64,000 nt of DNA from Dipylidium caninum (GCA_017562135.1 QEYB01000047.1:124001-188000), one strand, 5' to 3'; positions 13,211-27,768 are shown, counted from the first letter of the stretch. The notes: a model not told the origin generated them from the sequence alone. Program-made: numbers and translations.

Positions 13211-16200
13211 TCATGACACAGAATCCCTCTCCGTCCATTCGGATTGGTTGTTGTCATGCCCTCCCAATGAGTGGACCAATTGGAGGTAGGCCAGCATTGC
13301 GATCGCGGAATTAGGTGGCAAAGGTGAGTTCGATGAAATATCGCTACGAGTCAGCACCGAGTTAAGCATTTTTTGCATTAAACTCGCCAGGGAAGTGGAT
13401 GAATTGGCAGAGGAGATGGTGGAACTGGTAAGGGTGGAGAAGGTGGAAGAAGAGTTATTATCCCCATGTGGATGAACAGTATTCGTTACAGAAGAGGTTC
13501 GACAATGCCCTGAGGTCAGAGCTGGCATCATACCGCTGGGGTGTTGGGAGGCCAACAGATTTTCTACCGACTCCCTAAAACAAGTGATTGGAAGACATTG
13601 GAATAAGTAACTAGTATTAACCATTGGATGTGATTATATCAGGAAAGAAATTTAGTCATTTAGGGCAGTGCACTTTTCTGTTGTTTACGCTGACACTGCA
13701 ATAATTCAGCTTTTCTAATACACGCAATACTTCTACAAAAGTGCATAAAACACTTCAGCGAACTTCCCCGAAAGAGTTATAAATCTCCGGGTGGAGTGGA
13801 GTTAGTTATGTAGAGTTTTGATTTTAACGCGTAATCATAAGTCCTTTTAATTGATTTTGCTCAGCTAAATGGTCTTGAAGAGCTAAGACAGTACCAAGTT
13901 TTGGGGTCTTTCCCTTTAAGAGGCAAAACCAACCTCAAAGCAGGAAGGCGAGTGCCTTGCTTGTTGCGACGAAGACTTAGTCACAAGTAGGCGCAAGTAC
14001 ATGGTTCTTCCGTAGCTCTCAAAATCTGGATAAAATATCAACTCCAGCCTCCTTGCCTGTCGTCCTAATGTGGCGAAATAGCCTCACACAATAATGCACC
14101 CATCGGAGAGTTTTCACCGCATGTCTCTAATGTAAACAGACACGTTGCGTCCCTCTCCAAATGTCGTCTTTGCACGCGCCGTCAATACCATCACTATCGT
14201 CACTGTTCCTACCTCCCCTTTATATTCTTCTTCCAGGAGGGAATGAATAAATCAGGTCGCGCCCCTTGCTGCCTCTTTGCCTGCCCCTATGGGGATGTTG
14301 GCGACAGAGAATCGCATAAACACCGGACTCCTGTTCACGCTTATGTCTTTCAGGGCGCTGGGCGAGCGCAAGAGCTCGTAGTAAACAAATAGGACAAACT
14401 GGGATGTGAAAGCACCTGATGAAGGAATTTCTCTCTTCCTTTACCACCACTTTTTCCAACGTCTGATGCCTCTGTCTGAACTGTAATCCCCTTTACTGGC
14501 CAGAAGTGGCTGAAAGGTATTTTTGCGGCATGAAAGTGCCTGGTCGATTAGATGAAGGCAATTCTTTCTACTAGAGAAGTTGTGAAGGGGCCTTGGGAGT
14601 GGAGGCGGGAGAGCAAAGTTATTTTGCATTACCTATACTTGTATTACTTTCGTAAAGAACTATGACACACCGTAATTTCGCTACTGTTCAGCCTGTTATG
14701 TCTCTGAGAAATTTACTCACTTCGCAACGAACCTTTGAAATTGGGAGTTTATTTGTGCAAAATTTCATTCTCACTGCCTAAGTAAAATAACGCGGAAGTG
14801 GAATTATCCGTAATTAAGAGTGTACATCAATATGTTGATCTAAGCAGTGTGACACTCGGTGTCACAGAGGTGGTAACAACTCACCGTTCAAAGTCTGAAA
14901 GACGCGACGAGTCACGAAAGCCTTTGGCAAAGGGATTGCAATCAATTTTTAATTTGGTTATCTACAAGGAGAAAGTAGCAACAATAACGGTAGCAACTAC
15001 TACCACCGCCGCCACCGAGAGGGAATATGAATGTGTTAGGCAGGAAGTTCGCAGGTAAGCCGCAAACAGGTGACATTTCGGGCTGTGTTGTCCTCTCTGT
15101 TGTGCAGTGCAGGCGCAGCTACTAGTCGTAAATCAGCACCTTCGCATGTGCAAGACGCCTTTCTGGGTCAGGCACGCAACTAGAAAGTTGTTACGCACCA
15201 GCACATACACACACTCGCCTAGGTGAACCACGTGTGTGTGGAGAGGGGCGGGTGTGCGCTAACTCCCTGTGCCACCACCTCTCCGCAACGCCCACCACCC
15301 ACCCACCCCCGCCCAGTCCTCGCCCTACCATTGCCCTGTGATGTTACCTGTAAGCCAGATGCGACTACTTTCGTTGCACCGATGTCTGTTAATTACAATG
15401 ACGATGATGATCCTCACCCGGCCAGATGGTGATACGTATTCTACGATCTGAGAAAAGATAAAGCCCTCCATCCTCATTAAGACAGCTAAATACAATTTAC
15501 TTGGTTTTCTGATTACTCAATCAGGTTCTTCCTTTCCGCCATCATCTACTACCGCTAGCAATACCTGCTTCTTACCCCTGACGTTCTCTAAGCGTTCGGA
15601 GACACTAAATTTTTTCCAGCTAAGTGGATGCCGTTCGAAATGGAAAACGGCCCCAGTTTTGACACAAGTCTTGACTATAGTAAAAGTAATACACGTCACC
15701 TTACTAGTGACGTGCCCAACAAGACAGAAATTGCCACCGGGCCGAAATGTGAATCTATTTTTGTGCCAAGGGTCCAAAATGAAACTTACTAATTGATTCT
15801 GATAGGCGGTAACTGCAATAAAGATGGTTTCAGGGAACTCGAAGGTTTTGATTTCGTCTGACGGGAGAGAATTCAACGTATCTGGAGAGAAGCCGCATCG
15901 GGATCGTCGCACCAGGTGAATCCGTGGCTGATATTTGTGCATTGAATTGAGGATTATCTACCAATTGATGGAGATAGAAGATAAGGGCACTTCAAAAGAT
16001 ATCGCACTTTCTTTCATTCTGAACCGCGCTGAACTCACGTAGCCATGTTTGTCTAACAGGTTGTTAGTTAATTTGAGCTTCTCAAAGGAGACAGTCTGAC
16101 GTGATAGGAGTTCTCCCGTAAAGGGCGCATCCGGATGTAGGTAACATCGACGACGTTTTCGTTGCTGATCAGTGGTCTCGGGATCCGCTTTACCCGCTAC

Positions 16201-16863
16201 CAGCCAGCTTGATCGGTGGTAAGCGTAGCGATAACGTTTATTGTCCACTGGAACAATATCCATTAACACTGTGTACTTCTGGCCCGGTTTAACACCAGTG
16301 AAAGAGACTCGCATCACAGGAAACATTCGTCTGAAATGTGGATAGAATCGTTTCTCCCAGTTAGTCCAATCTGTCCAAATTAAGAGTTCACCGCCTGGGT
16401 CTCCTCACCTTCCAGACTTGGTGATGATCATCTCCGTCCCAAGTTCGTTGAATTTCTGCCAAAGCTCTCGAGTTTCTAGGTGACATTGAGCTAGTGCCAA
16501 GTCACCTGTACCTCCGGTAACTCGGCATGGAAAGGCACCACTTATTAAGCTTGCTGGTGCAATGGATTCCGGTGGCTTGGAGAAGCTAACGGGGATAATT
16601 ACCCATAAATATTTCCAAAATAGTGATAACGAGAATTGTACACCGTAGGGAATTTCTTGCTCTTACCAAAGGAGACTCTCACACGAGGAGGGGATTTGGG
16701 AGTCCTGGCAAACTAATGGAGAGGTGGAACAGAAGGCCAATCGAGGAGATTTCGATGGAGGTGTTGAAGTATCATCGTTATTCAGTAGACTTGACCAACT
16801 CTGTCGAAGCAGGTGACTCTCTGTCTTCGCACTTCTTACTAAATAGAAGCAAGGTGACTTCAT
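13211..16863 (-). CDS. TBX20: T-box transcription factor, TBX20 type (H15/midline in insects)
   Basis: Sequence-specific nuclear regulator; the family acts in heart, mesoderm and neural development. Six minus-strand exons join in phase: 16863-16667, 16585-16409, 16330-16039, 15957-15790, 14961-14885 and 13574-13211, giving 424 residues against about 447 in human. The T-box runs from about residue 100 ([22 protein letters not shown]) through [47 protein letters not shown] and [20 protein letters not shown] to ESVENLL. The [16 protein letters not shown] block is diagnostic of TBX20. An insertion after KADP carries RKRRR (about residues 182-186). The C-terminal exon is Ser/Thr-rich. Four introns are 77-81 bp down to 78 bp or longer; intron 5 is 1310 bp and intron 4 is 828 bp. 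The start at 16863 is the first ATG of the open frame and gives a sensible length, but an upstream exon cannot be excluded. Confidence 0.92.
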
Positions 16864-19800
16864 GATCGAGGTCCCTTAATTTACCTTTGTAAAACTCATT
16901 AGACAGCACGTAAAAGTCATCCCTCTGTTCGATTCTCCCCAATCTCAAATTCCACCAATCACAGCTGAGAGACACCCACAAGTAGATCGATAATTGGTTC
17001 AACGGCTTTAAATTTTATCTCATTGAAAAGTATTTAATGTGAGATTGCGCTTACCGAGGAGGGTGAATTAATTCCAGTGAAGGAGTAATGGAAATGGGTA
17101 AAGGGTAGCGAAGTGGTTTCTGACACCAGCTTATGGGGAAAGGCATCTTAGATGTCTGAAACCTTCTGCTTTACCAATGCCGCTGTCTCCACCACCGCCA
17201 CCAACACATGCCCTATCAAATTTCATCATCGCTGACACAATAACAGACGTGATGGCGATGGAGGCGGCAGTGCTGTTAATGATGCTGTTGATGCAGCCGT
17301 TGTCTGGCAGAGATTTGATTTCACAGCTAAACAATTGCACTTGGACTGCTGATGCTGCTGCGGTCAGTCCACTTATGTGCGGAGCCATGGCAACAAGAAT
17401 GGCGCAGTTTGTCGAATTTCGTGGTAAAAGTAGCACTGTTTAAGTCCACCCTGCTTTGTCCTCGGGAGTTCGCGAATACCCCTAATCTCTAACAAGGTCA
17501 CATTGGCGATTAGCCAGCCCGAATATATATTTCAGCTCTTCGTCTTCTTTGGAATTCCTTTCAAAGCAGTATAAATTGACGTAGGATATAGGACTTTCTA
17601 GTTAAAGGTTCCGCGAATGTGAGTCTCTCTCCACTCCACGACGTAATGCCAGTACCACCCCTTCTGAACTGTCAGAGGAGGTGGAAACGTCGGATGACCA
17701 TTGAGGGATAATTGGGCTGTCAAAGCCCTCGAATAAAGAACTTACTCCCATAATAACAACCCTTACAAGGTGCCGCCTCCTAATACCTTCTCCGCCGTCG
17801 GCTAGACTACAATGTCAAAGAGGAGTCGACGCGAGATTGGTGAGCTTGGACGCAAATGATTCAAATTCTCTTCGTCGCCACTGTCTTGTCCGGAATGTGA
17901 ACTCTCCAGCCTCCTCAAAACGCAGTGTCTCCCATCCAGGAAGTTTAAGGAGCGTTAAAAGTTCCGGACAGTTGGCCAGCGTATATGCCTCTGTCTCGTC
18001 CGTAGCACGGGAGCCAAAAGACTCTTTTCATAAAAAATGGGTAAAATCTGGGTTAATGGAGACGATGCTTAGGAGAACCACTCACTTTTTGGAAATTGTT
18101 ATATCAAAGGCATCTAAAATCCTTCCAATTGGCCGAATAGGGGAGATAAAAGACACTGTATGTGTCTGACAATTAGAGTCGAGTAGTAAGACCGATTGAG
18201 TCCTCCGTAGCAGGTACCTCCTCTTACCACTGCCGAGGTGGTCGCCTCAGGGTGAATTGGGAGTTTCAGTTCTTATGTGGTCACGTTTCTAACTCTATCA
18301 ACGGGTACTGGGAGATAACGCCGCCTGTGCTATTGAATTTACCATATCCAAGTCGAATGGAGTGGAAGAGTGGAAAGGACAGCCTACTTAATGGACGTTG
18401 GGAGTAGCACTTTACCATCCCGTTCGTCTTTATAAATTGCGATTGTGACAGATCATAATTCGGTAAGTGGTGAGCGAATGGCGGGAGAAGAGGGAAAGTA
18501 GACATGGCCCATTCATGCAAACAACTAAAACCAGTAGAGTGCGAGATTCTTCTGGCGTGTGTGATTTCATACGATTGTTTAACGTGACAATCGTGACGGT
18601 GGACGAACCAGACTGGGGAGAGTGGAAATCGGTCGAGGTAGTCCTATTTCCAGGCACGACACTTGTTTTTTCCACAGCTTTGCCTCCCACACGTCCTTGT
18701 CCTCGCCTCCCCCACCCCCCATGGCCCACCTCCAGGTCTCTCCCTGTATCCCACGATCACAATCAAGAGTAGCACCGGGAGAGCTAATGCATGGCCTCAA
18801 AGAACTCGAGATAAGACGAAAAGGTCATCTGATGCACGATCCTTCTGTGATGCCCAATTGCATCTCCACACTTTCGTGTAGAGTTTAATCTTGGAGAAAT
18901 GGCGCCTCGTCCGTTCTAAATGCAGTCTGATTTAAGGGGCAAAGATTCGGCCTATCACTCGGTCCCTTATCTTCTCGTTTAACAGCAGGCACTTTCACCA
19001 AGAGGTATGTTGTTGGCGACTGTGAATATTTGCCACACACAATTAGAATGTTTGGTTAGGGTGGAATACTTCATCGGAGGAGTGAAAGAGATTTGAGTTA
19101 ATTGTCAACCACATCTAGTTATTCAAGTGGCTCTAGTCCATCAGGGTACCCCGAAAATGGATGAATTCTGAAGAGAAGAAGAGGAATGGTGGCCTTCTTC
19201 GTTGACAAGGAAAAGAGGCAGAGAGATTAAAGGTAAAGCGTTAATGGGACATATTGTAGATTTGTGATACCAACTACCACCACATCGGATTGTTGAAGAC
19301 AAGACTCGGCGTCTAACTGGGTTGTGATTGTCACTCCGCCTAACCATGTCTTCCTCCATTGTGGTTTCGTTGTCATGTCTCCATGTGATCCGGTAAACAG
19401 TCTCTTCATATGCCTTTGTTGCTAGACCCTCTCCTTCACCGCCTTTGTCTACTCGATGCGAGATGGACATAAGACCGCGCAGGTTGTCTCGATATTGGTC
19501 AACACGTCTACTCTACATTGTTGATTAAATTGCGTGATGGATACGTTAGTGAATTATTAGACGAGGATGCACAATTAAGGCTATCTGATCTTCTGTTCGT
19601 ACGCCATCCTTACGCGCATTCCTTACTCCATCACCGCCACCACCACCACCACAACCACCGTTGCAGTATTCTTCGTAGCATCACAGTTAATCGCTAGACC
19701 GGATTCTTGGTTGAACGTTGTTCTATTTATCTGGATCACAGCATTGAAAACGCCTCCATGGATCACTACGGTTACATAATATTAATCCTTTACCAGCTTT

Positions 19801-22800
19801 TTTAAATTTCATTTTTAACTCAAAATAGTCGCGAATAACAGTGGTGTATTAAATCATCACGGTAGCGTGTAAGAATGTCATTTTAGGCTAATATTTGCAA
19901 TATTTGAAAAAGGCGAATGTCGAATGACTAACTTAAATCCAAGTTACAAATCGACATTTTGATGGAGTTTAGGACACTACTACTTCGGGTGAAAATAGCA
20001 AAGTAGCGCAAGGGAAACGACACCCCGAAGAGCAATACTAGAAGGATATGATTAGTACCCTCCTAGTCCCGCTTTGGTATACCACTAAGTTTCCCGTTTC
20101 GCCTTCGAAAGTAAAAATCGAACAAAACGTCCCTCACTTAACGGGCTATGTTCTTCATCACCAGCTAATTACAACTTAAAATGTTAGATTTGTGTAATAA
20201 TACATCCACCATCGCTGGTGCAGTTTCGTCCTACTTATATAGCTATTCCAAAACAGCCAAGACTAGTGGAGTTTCGTTTCCACTTTGATATACTTCATTT
20301 CCAAGTCCACTTAAAGCCAATAACTACTTGTCGTACAAAAGTGGAGGAAGCAAAAAGTGAAAGGGATTACGATTTTACACGGATTGTAAGTCCTACGCTT
20401 GCTTTTCACAATTCTGTATAATTTATTATGGACTGTCAACACGGAGATTTCAAAGGGGCATCTTAGACTGATGATACCGCTAATATGAGGGCTTAACGTA
20501 GGATAGATAACCTTGAATGACTTGAAATTTTGGGAGGAGATGACTGATCCACCATGCAAGAGTTGATATCTTGAGATACAAAAATAAAGTGGGGAATAGA
20601 AAAGACGTAACATACTAGGATTTTGTTGGGAAGACGTAGTATTGGTGACGGATGCACTAGTGGTCGTGGTAGTCATGATGGCATCGATGGAGAAAGCGGA
20701 GGCTTTCGCAGACATCGTCCCGTTCGTCATGCAGTCGGAGATAGAGTGAAATTCCTTTCTGCACCTGCCCCCCCTCCACTAGACCCACACTTCCACCTCT
20801 CTCCCCTCCTGCGCCCTCTCGCATGACACGCACGCACACGACCGCACTCACGGTGACGATGGCAATTCGTCAAGGCACCACTGGGCGTGCGACGACAGCT
20901 CTCAACTTCTATTGGCTGCTCACGTGCTTCAACTAACGAATCAGTGAAAGAGCGCGTGCGGTGTGTACGTACTGGCAACTAATCATGTGCGCACGTGTTC
21001 TGCCTTCCCGCCCATTTAGCGATGTTCTGAGTGCGCATCCTAATATCAGATTAGCGTTGGATTAACAAGGCAAAAGATATTTATTACTGCGTCAGTGCTT
21101 CTCAAGGGACAGGATCATCGTGATATAGGGTTAACACCCAAATTATCTGCGAGGCGAACTTTCTCTTCCAAATGCATATAACCGCGCAAAGTCTTCTGCC
21201 TTCAATTAAAGGTCTCTCAACCGATAAATTTTTCTTTGCTATCCCTGAAAGCAAATTTCACGGTTGAGTTCCAATTCAATTTATCTGTGCCACCATGATA
21301 GAATAACTGTCTTTGGAAGACCATAGAACATGTCATGGTGGAATGTGAGACATTCACAATTAGAGAATTTGCGAGGGTTGTAGGTAAGTCTTCATTAATA
21401 ACCACTTGCCTCAAAAATAATTTATTTAAACAATGAGGAGGCAAATATAGGAGAAAAAAGGCGAAACGAAGGACGGTAGCCCGAAGTGACTACAACTCCA
21501 CATTCAAAATTAAAAAAATCTTCTCTAAGGGGGCGCGATGCCACACCTCTCCCCTCTTTTTTCACCCGCGCGACCTTCCTGACTTCATTTTTTCTCACCT
21601 TCCTTACTGGTTGCCCAACCCGCTCCTAGATCGTCTAGCTACCTTGCTATACTCGATTATTTTGACGCATTTACTATTTCTTACCCTGCGCTGTGAGTAA
21701 ATGGCCAAGGAAATAATCCCCCCCCCCTCGTAAAAATAAAAGATTAATTACTTTATCTGAAGAGTTAATATCGGCCTACCTGTCTGTCCACAATCAATCC
21801 ATTGAATTGTTTTGGACACTTATGGGAGGAAGAACGCCGCGTAGGGCCGGTTGACAGATTAGTTTGTGTGAAAGATGACATTTTGTCTGACCTAATAACG
21901 CTGATTACCCGAAGCAGCGGCTAAGGTCTAATCATCAAAGTGAACAGTTGCTCTTGTTGTGTGTAGTTCGTGATTCAAACACCGGAGTCTCGTTTGCAGA
22001 ATCCATCTATCAAGTTGGATGACAGGGGACACTGTGGTAAAAGGAGGGAAAAATGAGAAGTAGGAGTAGAAAGATGAGCCTAAAGGATGGAGTGTAAAAA
22101 AGGGAAAATTGAACCTATCGAGGGAAAAATGTGAATATGTAAATATTCGGATTCGATATGTTTGTCGTCCTACCGTGGTAAGGTTTTATTTCCACGTCGA
22201 AACTACTTCACTAGGGGAGATGGCTGGAAGGTTCAGAAGTACTTGCGCGAGCCCCCAAGACTCTCCCCTCACCCCATGTTTGGGGATCGTGTCACGATCA
22301 AAGTGGCGGTCGGGCTGGTCCCTAGCCTGACCCCATTTCACACCACCTTCTGTCCGATATCTCAAACCTAGCAACCAAGACAATGACATACTCTCTTCGC
22401 AGCGATGATTTATCGGCCGTTCGCGCATGCCACAACCAGGAAATGGTAAAGGCACCAATTAGGGATGGGATCGTTTCGTCTGCAAGTGCCGCCTATGGTA
22501 CATTTAGGACGTTTGAAAGGAGTTTATGCCGTCAGCGGGTAACCGAAGCAGGCGGAAAGAGCGAGCGCGGTCCCGCATATTAACCAATCAGGGAGCCTCA
22601 GTGCTTTCCACTGGCAGGTAGATCGCTTCTCGATTGCATGCGGCCCAAGGACGCAGCACAATCGTGACAGTGACAATGAATTTTGATCAGAATTATCTAA
22701 CAGGTACTTCCGGTACGCAGGGGTGCCGTTTATTTTTCATCAAGTCTACAACAGAATACTCCGTTACTTGATGATTTGTCCGGCTTGCACAGAGGCAAGA

Positions 22801-25800
22801 GAGGGCAGCTTCAGGGTGTAGCACATCTGACAGAGTAGAGATGAGGTAGTTGAATTTCTCTTCTTCTCAACGTTCTTCTCTAGAGAATTTCGTTTGATTA
22901 TCACTTATTGCAATATCCACTAAAGCAAGGAGGAGAATAACTTCCCTCCTCTTTCATTCCATGTCTTCACCAACCGGTCATCACAATTTCCTGACATTTT
23001 TCTTGACAGTTAAATGGGAAATCGACAAAGGAGAAATTAAAGGGAATTGGAAACCAGTGGGCTATTTCGCTTATTCCAGTCCAAACTTTTAACACGCAAG
23101 GTGCGTGGGCAACCCCAGGAAGACTTCAGCCTCTTCCTCCACCTACGTTCCCTTCACGCACCAACGCACCCACAAATTGCACTCCTCACTGGCTAGTACT
23201 TCTACTTGTTTAGGCTAAAATGATGCCTGCCCTTCATATCGAAGCTACAGAGGATATATACCCCCACAGTTCGTTACGATCCTACCGAAAGGTCGCCTTG
23301 GTCCCCTGGAATAGTCCAATCTTCACTGAGCAGGTCAGTAGTTGGAGTTAGGATGGAGTGAGAAAGTAGACCGACAATAATGTCGGGTTTAATCTGTTCC
23401 GCCTAAAGCGTCATTTCCCACAGCACACATTTTCACGCAGTTAGGAGACTTTCATACACATCTCAGTTGCCAACGCAAGAAAGCTAAACAAACGACGAGA
23501 CAGTGATTTGTTCCGCCCGCCCTCCCCCTCTTCCGAACTTCGGCCCCTTCCCGCTCCCCACTGCCTTGCCCAATTAACTATCATGTGTAAACACATCCAA
23601 TGTCGACTGGGGTAGCCCGATTTTTGCAGATGTGTGTATATGTGCAAGTGTGCCCGCGCATAGCAATTGCCACCGGTCTTGTCACCAGCAACACTGTAAT
23701 CAATAACTACAAAAAGCAAATTTAATCAAACTATGGTGAAACCCTTGTCAAATAGTTATGATGACGTCTTGTCACCTTCAATTGAAGGGCATCTTCAATC
23801 CTGCTTCCACAGCATCTGTAAGCTGGAACTTCCATTACTTTGCTTCATACTGCTTGTCACTTCCACCTCAGGCAACTAACACGTCTTTTCTCATGAATGT
23901 CATCTTATACCCTAAGGTTTGAAAAATTGCCGGCAGTAGGTGGAGATGGGTAAGCCCTAAGGGTAGGCGAAATTACGACCTACTTGTCACAGTTTAAAGT
24001 AATTTTATTAACAATTTTTCTCAATTGCCATACCCTCCTAGTCAAGGCTTGTATGCCTCTCTCTTCCATTTGACCTCAAATGTTTAGGTCATAATTTATT
24101 GAAGAGGACAGCATCTTTTGCGGTATAGGTTGACTTGGGTCATGGATAATTACCACTTCGGTTAAGGCACCACCCTCACCGCCCCTCCGCCTTGCCCCTT
24201 TTCTCCATCCATCCCGGGCCACATCATCAACGCTTCACTATGATTTGCCTTTTTTTGCATAGCCAGTTGCCATCTGGCTAATTGAATGTCCAGACAAGGT
24301 AGGAGCAATAAAATAAAGGAAATTTAATGATACGATTCCCCCCAATTTCTTCCTCCCCACCACCCTTCCGCCAGGGGAGAGGGCAGTCATGGGAACTAGG
24401 CTCCCTCCAATAGATCAACACCGTCTGCCCTCGGTAATCTGCTTTAATTTTGAATACCTATTCCCCAATCCCTTTCACCCTTTCCACCGCCTCGGGACCA
24501 GGAAGTATTAGGTAATGAAATGGAGGTACTTCCTCGCCGTCGTTGGACTAACTGAAGTATTAGTAGTTGCGGCCTTGAGGAGTTTAAAATGTGATGAAGG
24601 AATTAAAAAGTGTGATTGGTAAAAGTGGTATTGTGTTGTTGTTACCTTCTCCGCCGAAGGTTGAGGAGTTTGGAGCTTATTTGAAACTGATTGTCCAACA
24701 GATGGACCCAAATCACACACTTGGAGATGAAGGGTTGGGGGAGCTTCACGCCTAATTACAACATTAAGGGGGCAACACAAGCCCTCGCGATGACTGTCCC
24801 ATTGCAGGAAAATCTTTCATTATCGTATAAGGGAAAGTTGGATCTGCAACTTTTCCAGATTTCCATATTCTATTTCTGCGTTGTAATGTTGTAGGCATTG
24901 CTTCTAATTGGGCGGTTATTACTAACTCACTCCTACTGGACAATCATTAGGGGTGTTGTGGAGCGGATCCCTGACTCTCTGCCTCTCCCCATCTCCCCCG
25001 TCCCAATACCCCCCGTCCGCCGGTGTGAAGGATTAAGACGGGATGAGAACTATGGCCGACAGATCAGATCTGACAAGAGTAACGGATCAATTGGAGCTTG
25101 TTATACAAAGATCAGTGAAGAAGACGCTGTCACATCACAAACGAGATCACATTTCGCACGCCATAAAATAAAGCCACCCTCAAGGTGGTAAGATGACAGA
25201 GACCTTACTAATTCCCCTCCTGTTCTAGATCACTCTAGACCGTCGTCTTGACAGTTTAACCTTGACTTGCCTACGGTCTCCAAAGGCTTCCACCCCCCTC
25301 CCCACACTGCAAAATGCGGTAGTGGTAAGTCACTTCACTAATGGTGTCAAAGGACAGGAGTTTTATGGCTACTCGGTGTTCAGCAAAGTAGTAAAATATA
25401 AAAATAAAAAAATAATTTGAGGATGCAATGAGAAGAGGGGAATTTGAGCCATTTTCTCTTTTTTCCCTACCACCAGAAATTTGTATTGAATGCCGGATAG
25501 CACATACTGGGTGCTACTTGAATAACCTCCTAATATACTTTCTTCTCTTCCCCAGTACGCATCAAGCCAAAAAATGGGGAATTAAACTAAGTGCTTTCAG
25601 AGTCGTGTCATAATGACGCTGACAACTTGACAAGGTTTTAAATATCACCTCCATGGACTATTTGGCAATGCAAAGATTGTGGAAGGCAATGCAACTATTT
25701 GCGTACTCGACGAGGGTAGACGACTAGCCTGCTATCTGGTAGCCGCCACATATCAGTCATACCTGTTCCAACTATTCGGATCAAATGTCATTATTCACAT

Positions 25801-27768
25801 TTTCAGATGATTTTGACGTGTTATAACCAAAAGTCTCTTTTCTCCCCACTAGTGCACTTGGTTATTTGCCTTAAAACACTCATACTTTTCATCTGCTTGG
25901 TGTTTGCGTAATCTGTCTGTAAGGTAACAAAGAAAAAAGATTTCTCTGTAAGCCATCCGCCTTAGTTTACTCTGTTAAGTCCTTCATACGATCCTAAAGA
26001 TGAAAAAATCACTTACAGAAAGATATTTTAAGAACGTTCAGGACTTCACTCCCCTGCGTACTTCAACCCACCCACCCGCCTCTGTTCCTCGGTCATGACT
26101 TTATCCCAATTATTCGTCAAGGTTGCGTTTGACCGTGAGATGTTTTCTCTTTTCCAATCGTACGTGTGTGTTCCCTTTTTGTATCTCTTTTTTCTGTCGT
26201 GACAGTCGTAGTTGTCGCCTGTTCTGAGCCATCGATACACTTGACTCGGATTGAATTCGCTACAGAAGGACCGATCCTTCCATCAGTCCGTCCGTTCGCC
26301 TAGCCGCCGATAATTCGCAGGTGTGGCTTGAAACGTGCTTCGTGGGTTGTGAGAATTCTTCCACGCCGGAGGGGGTGAGGAATGTTGGACCACCAATGTG
26401 TGTATAAGTGTGTGCGCGGTGGCGTACGTGAGTTTTGGAAGATAACAGAAGTCATAAAGTCCTCATCCCCATGAAGCAATGTTAAATATGTACACAGGTG
26501 CGTTTCTTAAGTCTCACCTATGCAGAAAGGTGATCTACCGAGTACTCTTGATCGTAGTTCCCGCGATTTTCTAATAACCGCTAGGATTACACATTTTAAA
26601 TTGACCAAATAGGTGGCACTGATTTTACAAGTTAAATACAAATGCATACCGAAGAGTCATAGTAGCGTCGTTTATCTATGAGATGGCAATATGACTTAAA
26701 AAGATGACAAACAATATCGTCTCCGATGGGGCCCGTTATTGTTCGGAGCAAATATTAAGAACTAGAACAACTCGTACGCCATGATGGAATTGGGAAGGAA
26801 CAGCGAATTAAACTTTCTTAAGGTCTTAAGAAGTTGTGGCGTAATACACCACTGTTTGTTGTAAAGGGATTGGACTCAAGCATTTTAATCTCTAGTGAAG
26901 GTACATCGCAGTACAACCTCCATAGCCGCTTTCATCACGGCAAGGGGTGTTAAATTATTTTTATATCAATTTAATTATTTACGGAAGGAGTGGCGACTCA
27001 TACTATCACGCCCTGTAATGCATTGTGGATTTGACAAACGACTTGCTCCCTCCAGTGATATGGGTCTCCCAATAAGTTTTATAAATCTCACTTCCCCATT
27101 ACCTAAGGCAGCCCATACTATTAAAGACTCGTATGGTGTTTCTATTGCAATATTATCGATCATTGTCGAACTGAATGGTTATCGACGGTTTATTGAATAA
27201 AATGCTGCTATTTTGTCATGATGATATGTGATGCACCATATATATCCACCCATATGCCGATATGGTAGTTTTAATCAAGTTCTAAAGCCACCGAAAGGAT
27301 TTCTCCTAATGTGTTTGGTCAATAGGGCGACTCATTTCTTCGAGTAGTAGATAGCACAGATTCGTTTCATTTTGTGTGTGTTGTGGTTATACCAAATACG
27401 GCTGGCAAAAATACTTTGATTTAGTAAAAAGTCACACGAATTAGTCCCTTTGTTCCGAGTAAGCAGAGAATACGAATTTGGGGTGCCATGCTCGTATGTT
27501 ACTCCCAACTAAAAATCTACCTACAACATGTGAATAATAATTGCCAAATCTGTGAATAGCACAGCTTATAAAAGTAAAGCTAGGTTTGCTTTAACAGGCA
27601 CTGGTTATAAAGCAAAGCAAATGGTAAATTAAACCAATGAGTGTCATTACTACGGCAGCAACAATTTAAACGATAACAAGGCCGAGATAGCACGCTAACT
27701 CCTTATCATTCTTATGTACCATACTAAAGCTTTGCTTGACTTACTCAAGCAACACTCCCGTTTCATAT
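16864..27768. other. 10.9 kb gene-poor region upstream of TBX20 and TTLL11
   Basis: No gene is supported on either strand. The open frames are short or low complexity. A Ser-rich frame at 17837-18169 (plus) is the most protein-like but has no recognisable domain. A possible retrotransposon scrap lies near 21311-21390, a ten-C run at 21718-21727 and a CAC-rich run at 19632-19660. The divergent arrangement of TBX20 and TTLL11 makes this a candidate regulatory landscape for TBX20. Confidence 0.45.
19632..19660. repeat. CAC/CCG trinucleotide-like simple repeat
   Basis: A short run of CAC units with a few interruptions. It has no coding context and looks like an ordinary microsatellite. Confidence 0.6.

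Noticed and set aside
12969..13289. Plus-strand frame with [14 protein letters not shown] resembling a retrotransposon His/Cys motif
   Set aside because: It overlaps the last TBX20 exon on the opposite strand, whose frame and splice phase are secure, and no other retroelement sequence adjoins it.
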